A DNA stretch of 64,000 bases from Gnomoniopsis sp. IMI 355080 (lineage: Eukaryota; Ascomycota; Sordariomycetes; Diaporthales; Gnomoniaceae), in contig JAPEVC010000011.1 of the NCBI GenBank assembly GCA_027946555.1, positions 247,994 through 311,993 on the forward strand, in the 5' to 3' direction. The translations under genes and the position numbers were made by a program. Every line of letters begins with the position of its first letter. The stretch's first letter is position 1. Shown piece after piece: positions 35,355-46,306 of this stretch. The notes beneath the pieces were generated by a model that did not search any database, was not told where the DNA came from, and saw nothing but the letters and a program-made list of their open reading frames with translations.

Positions 35355-35886
35355 GATATTTCTAGATTTTATTTTTTCTTTTCCCTCGTAGGTGGGGATA
35401 CGAGGAGGAGAGGAAGGGTCGAGTGTGTGAGAGGGAGAGGCTATATCCTTGAGATCATTTCGTCCATTCTGGAGACAGTGTTTAGTCCGTGTGAGAGGAT
35501 ATCACCGTAAGCAATCTAGAATGTTGCGCGCAAGAAGTGTATTAGTAGGGTAATTGATCCGATATTCAAAGTTCGGGCGCGCGCTCCGACTTCGCTTATA
35601 GCTGCAGTGTGAAGTCACCGCATGCCTGGGTACTTAGGTACTACGCTAGGCACCATGCAAGGGTCCAGGTGCTTGCCGAGAACTGGCCCAAGCTCCTGGC
35701 CGTATTCTTTTTTTTTTTTTATCTCTTTGCCTTGTTATGTCAGCACATTCAAAGAAATTCGAGGTTTCTTTTCACGTACTCGAGATTCACGATTCTGTTG
35801 GGCGCAATCAGACAACTTCTGGTCCCTTATAGGCCTTGCAGAAATGAGTGCTTCTGGGATTTTTCTAGAATTATTATGATGGCGCC
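35355..35886. promoter_or_regulatory. Shared divergent promoter of SAM carrier and lysidine synthase genes
   Basis: The 532 bp between two divergent ATGs contain a 13-T run at 35708-35720, a poly(dA:dT) tract of the kind that often keeps fungal promoters nucleosome-poor, and a palindrome copy (gtacttaggtactacg near 35632). No specific factor site is claimed. Confidence 0.5.
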
Positions 35887-38234
35887 ATGAACCCAATACC
35901 ACAAGTGCTTCACCGCACCGCAACGCCCGTCTCAGTCATCGAGTTTCTAGATGCTCTCTACGCAACATGTCCGCCTCGCTTTCCTGGAGCGCGGGCCATG
36001 CAGAGGCGGACTGTGGGTGAGTAGCCACTGACTTGAATTGACCCTCGTTTTTTTATAATATCATACTGAGAACAATGGCAAAACCAGGTCTGGCTGTAAG
36101 CGGTGGCGTCGACTCCATGGCCCTCGCATATCTGTGCGCGCGGTCGCAGGTAATGGTCGGTCATACCAAGGTCGCTGATACTCTCACTAGCGAGTTTCGC
36201 GCCTTCATCTTCGACCACAAGCTACGTCAAGGCAGTGACCAAGAGGCTTTAGCCGTGCAGGAAAGCCTCAAGTCCCTGGGGCTACGTGCGCAAATCATCA
36301 GTAGCAAGTGGGCAGACATTCTCGCTCACACCACCGGGTATTCTTATCCGAATGAGCTTCCCAACGTCGAGACTCTCGCCCGCCGTATGCGCTACCGGCG
36401 ATTCGCCACGATATGTGTCATGGGGCATATGACGAGCTTGCTGCTCGCCCACCACCAGGACGACCAGTACGAGACCGTCCTGATGCGCCTGTTGTCTGGC
36501 CATGGCAGAGCGGGCCTCTTGGGTATGCGCGCCGCCAGCGACATTCCCGAGTCCCATGACATCCACGGCGCCTATCAGAGCGGCTTCGTGGATGACCAGA
36601 TGTCTCATAAGCCCTACCTCAGTTACCGGCCGAGTGGGTACCAAGTGCAGGACATCCGCCGACAAATGATGGCCGAGATGGACCCGGACGCGATTGCGAG
36701 GGAGCGTCGCGAGGGCAGCGTATTGAGCGAGGAAGATTTCGATGCGTATGTGCCCCAAACACAATGGTTGCTTCCAGCCGAGCCGCCTAGGGTCGAGGAC
36801 GGCGGCATTATGATCTACAGGCCGTTACTGGAGTTCAGTAAAGACCGCCTGATTGCCACCTGTGAAGCTGCCGGCGTCCCCTGGTTTGAGGATGCCACAA
36901 ATTCGGACCCCACGCTTACTATGAGGAATGCGGTGAGGTATCTCTACAAAAATCACACGCTACCAAGGGCTCTTCAGAAACCTGCGATTCTCGAACTATC
37001 AAATCGACTGAAAGCGCAGGTAGCGTTAGATGAGGCTGAGGCCAACAGGCTACTAGCACGGACTGTAATTCGAAATTTCGACCCCGTGGCGGGCACAGTC
37101 GTCGTGCAGCTGCCCTCTTTTCGGCTGCCCCGTCTACGCAAGGGACACGACAATAAGGCGAGGCGCGAGAGACGCCTCGAGCACAATCGCCGAATAGCGG
37201 CTATTCTGCTGAAGAAAATCATCGCGATAGTGACACCAGAGGTGCAAGGTGGCTTCGCTAGCAACCTGCAAAACTCTGTTCTCCGGCTCTTTCCATCCCT
37301 CAATGACCGGCCATCCGATTTGCCAGCGGAGCCCAAGCCCTTCAACGTCTCCAGTGTCCACTTCGTTCCCATCCGAACCTCCAAAAATCCCAAGGAGCCA
37401 GTCAAGTGGTACCTCACTCGCGAACCCTATGTGTCCGGCCGGAGTCCGCCTCAATGCGACTTTGCTCGCCTCAAGCTGCGTCGTCGCTATCGCCGCCGTC
37501 CGGACCAATGGCGCTGGCCGGAATACACGAGGTTCCAGCTCTGGGATGGGCGGTTCTGGGTACAGATCAGTAACCGTTCACCTGTACACGCGGCCGTCGC
37601 GCCTTTCCAACTCGAGCACGCCAAGGCTTTTCGTGACGCTCTGCCCGACGGCAAAGTGCGCGATGAGCTAATGACTCTGCTCAAACTGCATGCCCCTGGT
37701 AAGGTCCGATGGACACTACCTGCCATCTACACAGCGGGCGACCATTTGGCGGCGATCGCGGACCACGTGCATGTTGCAGAGCTTGAAAAGGCCGAGTTGA
37801 TGAGTAATGCAGACGCGGAGGCGAAATGGCGGGGAGAGCCCATCGACAGTCAATACAGAAAAGCGTATGCACAGGCACTACGATGCGAGAATGAGCCTGA
37901 CGACACGAAATACGAGCAAAAGTACACAGAGACGGATAAAGCTAGTAAAGGAGACGAGAGGATACTGGTCGCTTTGCCTTCGCTGGGTATTGCCATACCG
38001 GGGCTGAGCAATTGGATCAAGTATGAGGTGCGGTACAAGAGAGTTGATAGACGGATTCTGGACAGGAGTATGGGCCATGAAAGCGAGCTAGAGTGGTTGC
38101 AAAAGGCCAGACGAAGAGTGAGCTTGTCCGGGGCAAGGAGGTGGCTGGATCGGCACTTGCTGAAGAGAAGGCGACCGGTTGGGCGATCCAGCGTGAAACT
38201 GAGGACTGGAGGACCGTCACCGCCGGAAAGCTGA
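35887..38234 (+). CDS. tRNA(Ile)-lysidine synthase (TilS-like PP-loop ATPase), probably mitochondrial
   Basis: Enzyme that converts C34 of tRNA-Ile(CAU) to lysidine, changing both amino acid identity and codon reading. Two exons, 35887-36016 and 36088-38234, give 758 residues; the intron starts GTGAGT, ends ACCAG, and keeps phase. The ATP-pyrophosphatase loop SGGVDS is at residues 48-53 (the start of exon 2), followed by RRMRYRRF, LLAHHQDDQYETVLMRLLSGHG, and the TilS-specific PWFEDATNSDPTLTMRNAVRYL block. The C-terminal half is long, basic and fungal-specific compared with bacterial enzymes of about 430 residues. Mitochondrial action is inferred from known fungal biology, since eukaryotic nuclear tRNAs lack lysidine. 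The N-terminus has few acidic residues but is not a textbook presequence. Confidence 0.87.
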
Positions 38235-38726
38235 TATATGTTGGCGCTGGTGTAGAAAGTGACGCTCTCTCCAAGAGTGACGCGCTCTTCAAGAGTAAGA
38301 AGACAAGACCATACCCAGGTACCTAGGTATGTACTACATACAGTACTTACATACAAGTACACCCTCGGCAGATCAGGGCACTAGGTGCATCCTACCACAC
38401 ATTAATTAATCGCCTGTCACCAATCTTAATCCAGCCCTATTTACCAGGGGTACAGGTGGCTTCTTCGATGTTCATCCGAAGAAGTGTTGTAATCCATCCA
38501 CGCACCCGGCATAACACGGTACCACTCGGCGATTTCTCTCCCGCACGTGTGCTGGGCGACCGGGATCTTGGTGGAGTGCACGCTTGCCACTATCGAAACT
38601 CTCACCTCACATCAACCTTCACTTTACCGACCTAGGTAATTTGTACTTGCCCGTATCGCTTCTCATCTACAGCCTACATAGTTATAGTTGGCACGTGGTG
38701 CTCGCGCCGACCCTTTTATAGAATGG
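38235..38726. other. Intergenic region with CCTAGGTA palindromes
   Basis: About 490 bp. It contains aggtacctaggtat at 38317-38330 and another cctaggtaat at 38631, plus an ATTAATTAAT stretch near 38401. No coding signal. Confidence 0.5.
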
Positions 38727-40570
38727 ATGTCTCCCCTCAGACTATCCCGCGGCCCCAAGCTGGCGGTCTTTGTGTTCTGTAGTATCCTGCTCGTCCTCTT
38801 CATCCACCAGACGGACCCGCTCTCTATCCTCCGTCCCAACAACGCTCCCCCTGTTGTTATAGTGGCTTCCTCTCTCAGTGAACAAGGGCCCAAGATGGCA
38901 AACTCATCCACGGCCGTTGATCTGGGTTGGTACGCGCCTGCGCAGACGCTCGTCAACAACTTGACAAACGTGGCGAGCGCCGATACCACCGGCGTGTACG
39001 GGTTCATCTACAACACGTCAAACACGCCGGATGAGCTGTATGGGCAGTATAACTGGTGCAATATGCCGCATGTGCGGGCGAGCGAGTATATAACGCCAAG
39101 TGACGAGTATGAACTTGTCTATGTTGAGCTGGTGGGTTCTGCCCGTCTCATCTATGGGACGAACACCAGCTAACTTACTTAGATTCATCGGCATCATAAA
39201 CGCACACCCTACGCCGCCAATTCCTTTCCAGTGGAGAGTTATACCTGGGACTGTAACGACCAAGGGCTCTACTACTTCGCCGCGCCCTTCTCCGCCAATA
39301 ACAACACCTCGGCCAACCCCAACGCCGGCCGCAATGCCTCGGCAGAAGCCTACTGGTCAGGAACGAGCTCCGTCGCGGGCTTCACCAACCCTTTCGAGGC
39401 CACGGCGACAGGCTTCAAGGGGACTTGCCAATTCCCGCAAATCACCGCGCCTGGGCTGGACGACTCATGGCAGCACGGCGTGGATCTGTACGGGGTGTAC
39501 GGCGAGTTGCTCGGCTTCCTGCCCGCGCGCGAGGACGCGAGCTGGCGGGACAAGGTGCAGTATCGGGTGACGAACAATGTGATTACCAGCGAGGTGGCAG
39601 GCATGGTGGTGAATGGCATGTGGGGCACGACGGACTCTGTACCGCTGCTGATCCAGCCCACGGGCGTGGACAGCTTGGAGCCTTCCTACACGTGTGCGAG
39701 CGCGAGTGCGCAGTTTGATGAGATTGAGAGCAGCAGCAACGCAGCGTGGGAGGCGCATCTCGAAGCCGGGGCCGCGCTGTGGGCGGAGCTCGATGGGATC
39801 TCGGGCGTGGCGCCCGACGATGCAGACTTCCACGTGAGTTTCGATCATTACTACGACAACCTCTCTGCAAGGCAGTGCCATGGCAAGCCGCTGCCGTGCA
39901 AGTTGGTCAACGTAACCAACGCCAACGCTGACGGCACTGTCGTCAGCGTGTTGGCCAACGACACGAGCGATTGTGTCACGCAGGCCGAGGCGGATGCGGT
40001 GTACCGCTTCGGGAACTGGGAGTACAGCCAGATCTACCGCGACGCAGGCCCGGCGACACTGGCAGCGAGCGTGGGGTCTTTGGGGGTGTGGATCGCCGAA
40101 CTGGCGGCGCACCTTAAGGCTGTGGTGGCAGGGGACGGCAGCAGTAGCACGACGACGAGGACGATTTGGTTTCACAATGTGGCACATGACGGGAGCGTGT
40201 CGCGGCTGCTGGGGATACTGCAGGCGGAGGTGATGGTATGGCCGGGGATGGGGAGCGAGGTGGTGTTTGAGTTGTGGAGGAAGAGTGGAGGAGGCGCGGG
40301 TGCGCCAAGTAGTAGTCCCAGTGGGCATTATGTACGTGTGTTGTGGGGTGGGCGGGTATTGAACTCGTCGAATCCGAGTCTGGGAAGGCTGGATATGCTG
40401 CCGGTTGAGACGCTCTTGGCGTGAGTACTATTTGTCTTTTCCTTCCCCCTTCGTGGCTTATTGTGCTGTGTATGTGGGATTCGATTTGCTGACTATGGGG
40501 TTACAGATACTTCGATGGACTTGCTGGCGTCAATGCAACCTTGATTGTGGACAAATGCAATGCCTCATAG
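38727..40570 (+). CDS. Histidine acid phosphatase family protein, membrane-anchored
   Basis: Secretory-pathway phosphatase of the histidine acid (branch 2) family. Three exons, 38727-39131, 39183-40420 and 40507-40570, give 568 residues, all junctions in phase. ATG 38727 is the first ATG of the frame. A signal-anchor (LAVFVFCSILLVLFI, residues about 12-26) predicts a luminal or extracellular catalytic domain. The catalytic block is created exactly at the first splice junction: IHRHHKRTPYAAN (residues 136-148), matching RHGxRxP but with His in place of Gly. The proton-donor HD motif appears as FHNVAHDGSVSRLL. Several Asn-x-Ser/Thr sites fit secretion. Conserved Cys are present (WDCNDQG, GTCQFP, SYTCAS, ARQCHG, DKCNAS). 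Substrate unknown; phytase or sugar-phosphate roles are possible. Confidence 0.8.
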
Positions 40571-40719
40571 AGGTGTACGCAAGTACAATTATATTTTTTT
40601 TGCTCTCATCATACATCAAATCATAGTACTCATTTCCAGCAGTTAGCGTGTCCATCTTCCAAGCTGAACAATACTACTTTCCGTGAGTACGGCCTTTGGC
40701 CCCGTTGATACACAGATCC

Positions 40720-41211
40720 TTAGAATCCGAGGGCCGAGTTGAAGGCGTCCGCGGTCGACTGGTCCTTCGTTCCGAGACCCTGCACAGTCGACTGCGCGGC
40801 CGTGCAAGCTGTCTTCGCGGCGTCGTTGGCACCACACACGTTCGTCAGCTGGTCGCAGATGAACTACACAGATTTTCGTGTCAGCCTCCTCTCAGAGTTC
40901 CTTTTTTCTCTCTTTTTTCTAAATAGGTGATCACTTACGTTGGTAATGATGTTGGGGTTCAGCGCATCACTCTGGCCGCTGTTGCCGACCAAGGTCGCAT
41001 CAGTGGGGAAGAAGGTTCCCTCGGTAGCCTTGCGGTTGAACTCGGCACGACCGAGCTGGAAGTCCATGGTGGGCGTGCAAGAGCCGAAGTCGGCGCCGGC
41101 CAGGGAGGAGGAGGAGGCCGCGGCGGTGGAGTTGGAGGCGCGCGGGAGGCGGATGAGGGCGGCGGAGGAGAGGGAGAGGAAGGTGGTGAGGATGAGGGTG
41201 GTGGAATACAT
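40720..41211 (-). CDS. Small secreted Cys protein (138 residues)
   Basis: Two exons, 41211-40939 and 40863-40720, with a GTAAGT...TGTAG intron in phase, encode 138 residues. Residues 1-18 form a signal peptide (MYSTTLILTTFLSLSSAA). The mature part has a Ser/Ala-rich start, then SCTPTMDFQLGRAEFNRKATEGTFFP, then exon 2 with ICDQLTNVCGANDAAKTAC and an ending of NSALGF. Four Cys fit two disulfides. The pattern (signal peptide, RKATEGTF, ICDQLTNVCGAN, ALGF end) is, from memory, shared by a family of small secreted proteins across filamentous ascomycetes. That argues for a conserved extracellular role rather than a lineage-specific effector. Its stop lies 150 bp from the phosphatase stop, so the two genes converge. 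Confidence 0.82.
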
Positions 41212-42882
41212 TTTGGTGGGTTTGTTTTGGTTGTGTGAGGACCGGCTCGCGAAGAATGAATGTGGTGAATCTGAAAAAGGGAAAAAGAGAGACTAGTTCA
41301 CAGAACGATAGTAAATTGGTTTGGTATCTGAAGAGAATGGAGGATGGAAGAAAACCACCACCACACCTCCTCCTCGTGAGGCGAGCATGACCTTATATCT
41401 GCTGTCCAGTCGTCCCGGACAACCCAGCGCCTCCCACACCACCAACCAGGGGGAAAGACGGCGCCCATGATCCGACGAACCAACCGAGCCAGAGAAAGTG
41501 CGGGTTGGCCCATGTCATGATCTACAAGTCTAGACGATATACTAACATACTATGTCAAACCACCTGATGAGAACCATCCCCGGCTAATATCATCCCAAAA
41601 CATGACGTGGGCACAGAAAAAAAAAGAAGGACGTACGATGGCAATAGAAACGAACGGAGCCACGAGGCTCTGGTTCCGGACCAAGACATGAGACGGCGGG
41701 CCCCACCCCCCTCTCTTGTCTCCTCTCCCTGCATATCTGCGGGATTTAAGCTTGTCTACAAGGAGAGTTAGGCCTGTTTTTAAGGTTATCGTGTACACCT
41801 TTTGGGGGGGCTCCTTCATACTAGCCTCGCATGCATGCATGTCGCATGGCGGTGGCGTCTGTGGTGTGTGACTGATCACGCTACTATAATATGTGCGGCT
41901 CTGCGGATAGGGCTGACGCGCCTCATGTGCGTCTGACGGATGGGGCCTTCTAACCCACCCACCGGCCTGTTACGTTTGCTTTGTCACATTGAAGGAAGGG
42001 GTGGGAGGGTTCCTTTCCCTTTGATACAGACAATTGAGGGGAAAAAAGCCAAGTTCGGTTCTTGATGTGTTCTTGTCAAGGACGCCTGCGTCCTTGGACA
42101 CGTCGTCATGGAAAGTTCGGGTTCATCCCGTATGTAAAGCGACCAAGAGATCTCGTCGATCAGGAGACATCAGCAGGAACTGGATTGCCATGGTGATCTC
42201 TGAAAATAAACGAATAAGATCCGTCTCATATATGCTCTTCACAGCGGGTGTGTAGGTAGATCGACTCGGTTACAGTAACCCTCCCCAGAGACGGGAAGAG
42301 GGATGGGGGGGGGGGCTGGGTTGGTATCCGCCAAGCGTCTCGTCTCGCGTCGTCTCATCCGACACGGGTACTGTCAGGACTATGCCCCTCCTGGCAATTG
42401 TCGGAGAATTCTTGAAGGGAACATGAGACGATGTATACCCTCATGCGAGTGCTTTAGTTACCGCCACGTTCGACGGATCCGACCGTTGATTCATGCGCGG
42501 CGGCATGTCAGAAGACACATATCATCGTGAGATGAGCGTGCGTAGTAATTAGTATGTATTTGCACTTCAAGCCTTGCAGTGAATGGATTGAAATACTCCT
42601 TCCTGTATTATGTCTTCTTCTAAGTCTTCTAAGTCCTGCCAACCAAACAGACAAAGAGAGAGAGAGCAAAAAAACCTAAGTCTTCGATCTACCCAGGATC
42701 AAACTTTTTCATCTACTCTTTTATCATCAGAGTCCCTTAGCCCTCGCCCAAATACTCTATACATCCGACCTTGATTCCCAAGGCTTTCCATTCCCTATGC
42801 TCAAAGTGACATGAACGCCTAACACCTCACTGAAATCAAATTCCAGAAATGCAACTCATTGATCTTCCTGCTTGGCAGTGCC
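41212..42882. other. Long intergenic region with an 11-G run, no supported gene
   Basis: About 1.67 kb between the 5' end of the small secreted protein gene and the 3' end of the mannitol dehydrogenase gene. It holds an 11-G run at 42305-42315 and pyrimidine-rich tracts near 42600-42760. The frame at 41550-41879 is unremarkable. The part near 41212-41900 is probably the secreted protein's promoter. Confidence 0.5.
42305..42315. repeat. Run of 11 G
   Basis: Perfect homopolymer in non-coding sequence; prone to length errors in sequencing. Confidence 0.85.
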
Positions 42883-44469
42883 TTAATCGACGTACTCAGA
42901 CAGGGTTGCCAGAGCACCCTTGGTGTGCAGGCTCTCCATAGCCTTGGCAAGCTCTCCCATAAAGATCGTGTCGCCACGGAGATCGTCACCAAACAGGTTC
43001 TTGACGTCCATCATGGGGTAAGGCTTCGAGCCACCCTCGATAGCCAGGGGCTGCAACTCCTCGGCGCGCGCATCATCAATAGGGTAGGGCTTGCCCTGCT
43101 CGTTGACACCCTCCAGGTAGCGGAACCAGGAGGCGACGACAAGACTGAGGCGCTTCAGGTTGTGGGTGTTGGCCATGATCTGCTCGGCGATCGTGGGCAT
43201 GATGAACTGAGGGAGCTTGCCGGAGCCGTTGAGTGTCAGACGGTTAATTTGGTCCATGATGGTAGGGTTGGAGAATCGCTCAATGAGCTTGTCGCAGTAC
43301 GCGTCCAGGCTGACGCCGGGAATGACGGGCAGCAGGGGCTTGACTTCCTGGTGCATCATCTGGTGGATGAATTTGCTAAAGAGCGGGTGCTGAATGACCT
43401 CGTGGACGTATTCAAAGTGCGAGAGGAAGGCAAGGTAAGCCATGGCGGTGTGCGAGGCGTTGAGCAGACGCAGCTTGTGGCACTCAAACTGCTCGACCTC
43501 GTGGACATCAGGCACGAGCTGCACACCGACCTTTTCGAACTCGGGGCGGCCGAGCGCAAACTTGTCCTCCACAACCCACTGCAGGAAGGGCTCCGTCACA
43601 ACGGGCCAGGCATCCTCGATGCCAAACTGCTCCGCCAGGCTGACCTTGTCCTCCTCCATTGTCCGCGGGGTGATGCGGTCCACCATGGAGTTGGGGAACG
43701 CGCCGTGGTCGCCGAGCCACTTGGCGATCTTGGGGTCACGGTGCCTGGCAAACGTCTTGAGCATGTTGCCGGTGATGGTGCCGTTCTTCTGCATGTTGTC
43801 GCAGGAGAGCACGGTAAAGGGCTTCAGGCCGGCCTCGTAGCGCTTGGCAAGCGAGGCGTAGAGGTAGCCAAAGGTAGTCTTGGGGGCGGTCAACTCGCTC
43901 TGCAAGTCGGCCACAATATCCGGGTGCTCAACCTCGAGCTGGTGGGTGTTCTCGTTGTAGTAGTAGCCACTCTCCGTAATGGTCATAGACACGATGCGGG
44001 TGTCCTTGTTGGCCATCTTTGCAATGACAGCCCTTGGGTCGTCGGGGGCAAACAGGAAGGACGATATGCTACCAATGACGCGGGCACTGCTGCCAGCGGC
44101 AGAGCGCTCGATCAGAGTGTAGAGACCGTCTTGGGGAACCAGGGCATCGCGCATACCAGCATCAAAGGGCTGCAGACCAACACCTGCAATGGCCCAGTCG
44201 CGAGCCGAGTTTTGGGACAGCAAGCCATCCAGATAGGCAGCAAGATGAGCGCGGTGGAAACCACCGACACCAATGTGCACAATACCCTCCTTTAAGCCCT
44301 TGCGGTCATAGCTGGGCAGTGTGGTGGGGTGTCGCTGAGTTGAGCCTGGCTGAGCCAGCTTTCTGATCTGTGACAGATTTTGGTTGTTGAGCTTGATGGC
44401 GGATGAGGCCCTGGCAGCAGCTCCGCCGACTACTTGGCTAACAGTGCGTGCAACAGCGCCTTGAGCCAT
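42883..44469 (-). CDS. Mannitol 2-dehydrogenase with N-terminal extension
   Basis: NAD(P)-dependent polyol dehydrogenase that interconverts mannitol and fructose. Single exon, 528 residues. The Rossmann motif IVHIGVGGFHRAHLAAYLD (residues about 63-81) and the long-chain polyol dehydrogenase signature CHKLRLLNASHTAMAYLA, which carries the catalytic Lys, Asn and His, are intact. The core begins at IKLNNQNLSQI, where typical fungal enzymes of about 500 residues start. Ahead of it is a 24-residue extension rich in Ala, Arg, Val and Ser with no acidic residue (MAQGAVARTVSQVVGGAAARASSA), which resembles a mitochondrial presequence. There is no later in-frame Met before about residue 105, so the extension is part of the product unless a non-AUG start is used. 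The plus strand carries a 478-codon antisense frame that I read as a shadow. Confidence 0.92.
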   Translation of the reverse strand: MAQGAVARTVSQVVGGAAARASSAIKLNNQNLSQIRKLAQPGSTQRHPTTLPSYDRKGLKEGIVHIGVGGFHRAHLAAYLDGLLSQNSARDWAIAGVGLQPFDAGMRDALVPQDGLYTLIERSAAGSSARVIGSISSFLFAPDDPRAVIAKMANKDTRIVSMTITESGYYYNENTHQLEVEHPDIVADLQSELTAPKTTFGYLYASLAKRYEAGLKPFTVLSCDNMQKNGTITGNMLKTFARHRDPKIAKWLGDHGAFPNSMVDRITPRTMEEDKVSLAEQFGIEDAWPVVTEPFLQWVVEDKFALGRPEFEKVGVQLVPDVHEVEQFECHKLRLLNASHTAMAYLAFLSHFEYVHEVIQHPLFSKFIHQMMHQEVKPLLPVIPGVSLDAYCDKLIERFSNPTIMDQINRLTLNGSGKLPQFIMPTIAEQIMANTHNLKRLSLVVASWFRYLEGVNEQGKPYPIDDARAEELQPLAIEGGSKPYPMMDVKNLFGDDLRGDTIFMGELAKAMESLHTKGALATLSEYVD

Positions 44470-45391
44470 TGTGTGGAGTGTGTAGAGGGGATGAAAGGAG
44501 GATGAAGGAGTGTGTGTCGTCGATGGAGAAAGTGGTAGGGAGAGAAATGTGTGAAAAGCACAGCTGAGCTGAAGCTGGAGCTGAGAGAAGCCAACAAATA
44601 CAGACTCAAAGGTCTTATATCAATCTTTTCTGACAGCTGTCCGCCACACTAAGGGAGATTTTCTTGTTGGCGGCAGGATTTTTGGCGGGGACGTTTGTGC
44701 TGCAGCGCAGGTTTGATGTAATGTCGAGGCAAACTAGCAAGACTGGGTCCAGAAAAGCTGTCAAGATGGGTTATGCTCGCTGCAATGGGCAGCAGAGTGG
44801 CGATTGATGGTGGTTTAGGTTTTTGTATTCTCACTGTTTGGACGTGTAGCTGACACGGAGCACTGTGACCCGCAACAAAGGGTGGTTGTAGTCCGGGAGC
44901 TGTCAAGAACATGAGCTTTTTGCTTTTGCCACGCCTTCAAGTTCACCTTAACAGAGATATATTGGATACCATCAGGTCAAAGCCTGCTGGTAAAAGCGAG
45001 GAAGGGTGACGGGCTGGGGGTACACAAAAAAACACTACTCCCAGGTCTGTTAAATTAGGATGGCACAGAGCTGGACAAGCTGGCCCCTGAACAACGCCAA
45101 CCGAGCTGAGACACTTTGCTGGCCCCGAGAAATGTGTCGTCATCGCCTATGGACTTTTTATTGCACGGTCCCTGCGTTTTTTTTTTCCCTTCCCCAACCG
45201 CATCACTGTGTTAGCTGTGCTACATAATAGGACCATATAGATCATATCCATATCCACACCTACTGCAGATTTTCCATTCTTTTTTACACAGTACAGAACT
45301 TAAAGAGACCCACCGAAAGCAACGCTGCAAGATCCGTGTATGACGGAGCTTAGTAGGCGAATGGATAGCATGAGCACTTGCATCGTCATCC

Positions 45392-45420
45392 CAACAACAG
45401 CCAACAACAGCAACAACAAC
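45392..45420. repeat. CAA-type microsatellite
   Basis: Imperfect CAACAACAGC units repeated in tandem in non-coding sequence. Confidence 0.8.
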
Positions 45421-45490
45421 GAAACGAGCCACAGGGAGAGTGTAGACCGTTCTCCGTCGCCCAGACCGAAGTGAGCTGAGCGCTCGTACC

Positions 45491-45506
45491 ACACACACAC
45501 ACACAC
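45491..45506. repeat. (AC)8 dinucleotide repeat
   Basis: Eight perfect AC units in non-coding sequence. Confidence 0.85.
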
Positions 45507-46306
45507 ATTACGAGCTTCACCGCCCTGAACAAGTGGCCAAAAAGGAAGCATGGCCTGGGATATTTAGTCGCGTTGCCGCAACCTTGGCGGGTATCATCCG
45601 GACGGCCCGAGAGCAAGGTTGTCGTCTAATAAGGGGTTCTAGAATCCGTGGTGGTGTGTAGTGGAGGCACAGGGGGGGCTCCATGAGGCCCGGGGGCCCT
45701 TTCGTTTAAGCCCCCCCGAAACAGCGGACAGTCAACTATTCAGGACGGAACCTGAGGCAGTTGACTTCCTACCTACTTGAACATTCTCGTCCTGGAAACA
45801 AACCTCCGGACAGGACACGATTGAATCATCACGTACATACGACACGTGGAAGTCCCGAGTCATTCACACCGGACCTCGCCAGTGTTTTGAGTGTGTTCAA
45901 GCGTCAACGATGGATCTACCGTACATCTAACACATAGTAGGACATCACCACCAACGGCAGCTTGCGCCTTGCAGCATCGCCAATCGCGTAACATTCTTGA
46001 TCCTATCGACGTATTGAGACACGGGAAAAAAAACAGAGATGCATCTGTCGCGAGGCACCGTATTCCTGGGGTATATAGTACGACCGGCCCTTGCATATAC
46101 GAGATACGAGTATAGTCGGCTGAGTCGCATGGCAAACGTCTCTATGTCCCATATCTACCAATGAGGTTCCTAGAGGTCAGGAAAGTCAATTTGCACGCAT
46201 ACAACCCCAAGAGTACTGTAACATCTACAACCCAGATCTCCCAGGCCACCCACGCAGCCTTGGCCATCGATCACTCATTAAAATGGCCTTGATACTAGGA
46301 CCACCA

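Larger units (their letters stand above)
44470..46306. other. Long intergenic region with simple repeats, no supported gene
   Basis: About 1.84 kb. It contains a CAA/CAG-type microsatellite at 45392-45420 and an (AC)8 tract at 45491-45506. Several out-of-context frames near 45220-46135 lack domain character. The first 300 bases are the likely mannitol dehydrogenase promoter. Confidence 0.5.

Noticed and set aside
39465..40328. 287-codon minus-strand frame, His/Arg-rich
   Set aside because: Shadow of the GC-rich histidine acid phosphatase exon on the other strand.
42859..44295. 478-codon open frame on the plus strand
   Set aside because: It is exactly antisense to the mannitol 2-dehydrogenase gene, which has clear family motifs; codon bias of the real gene explains the open antisense frame.
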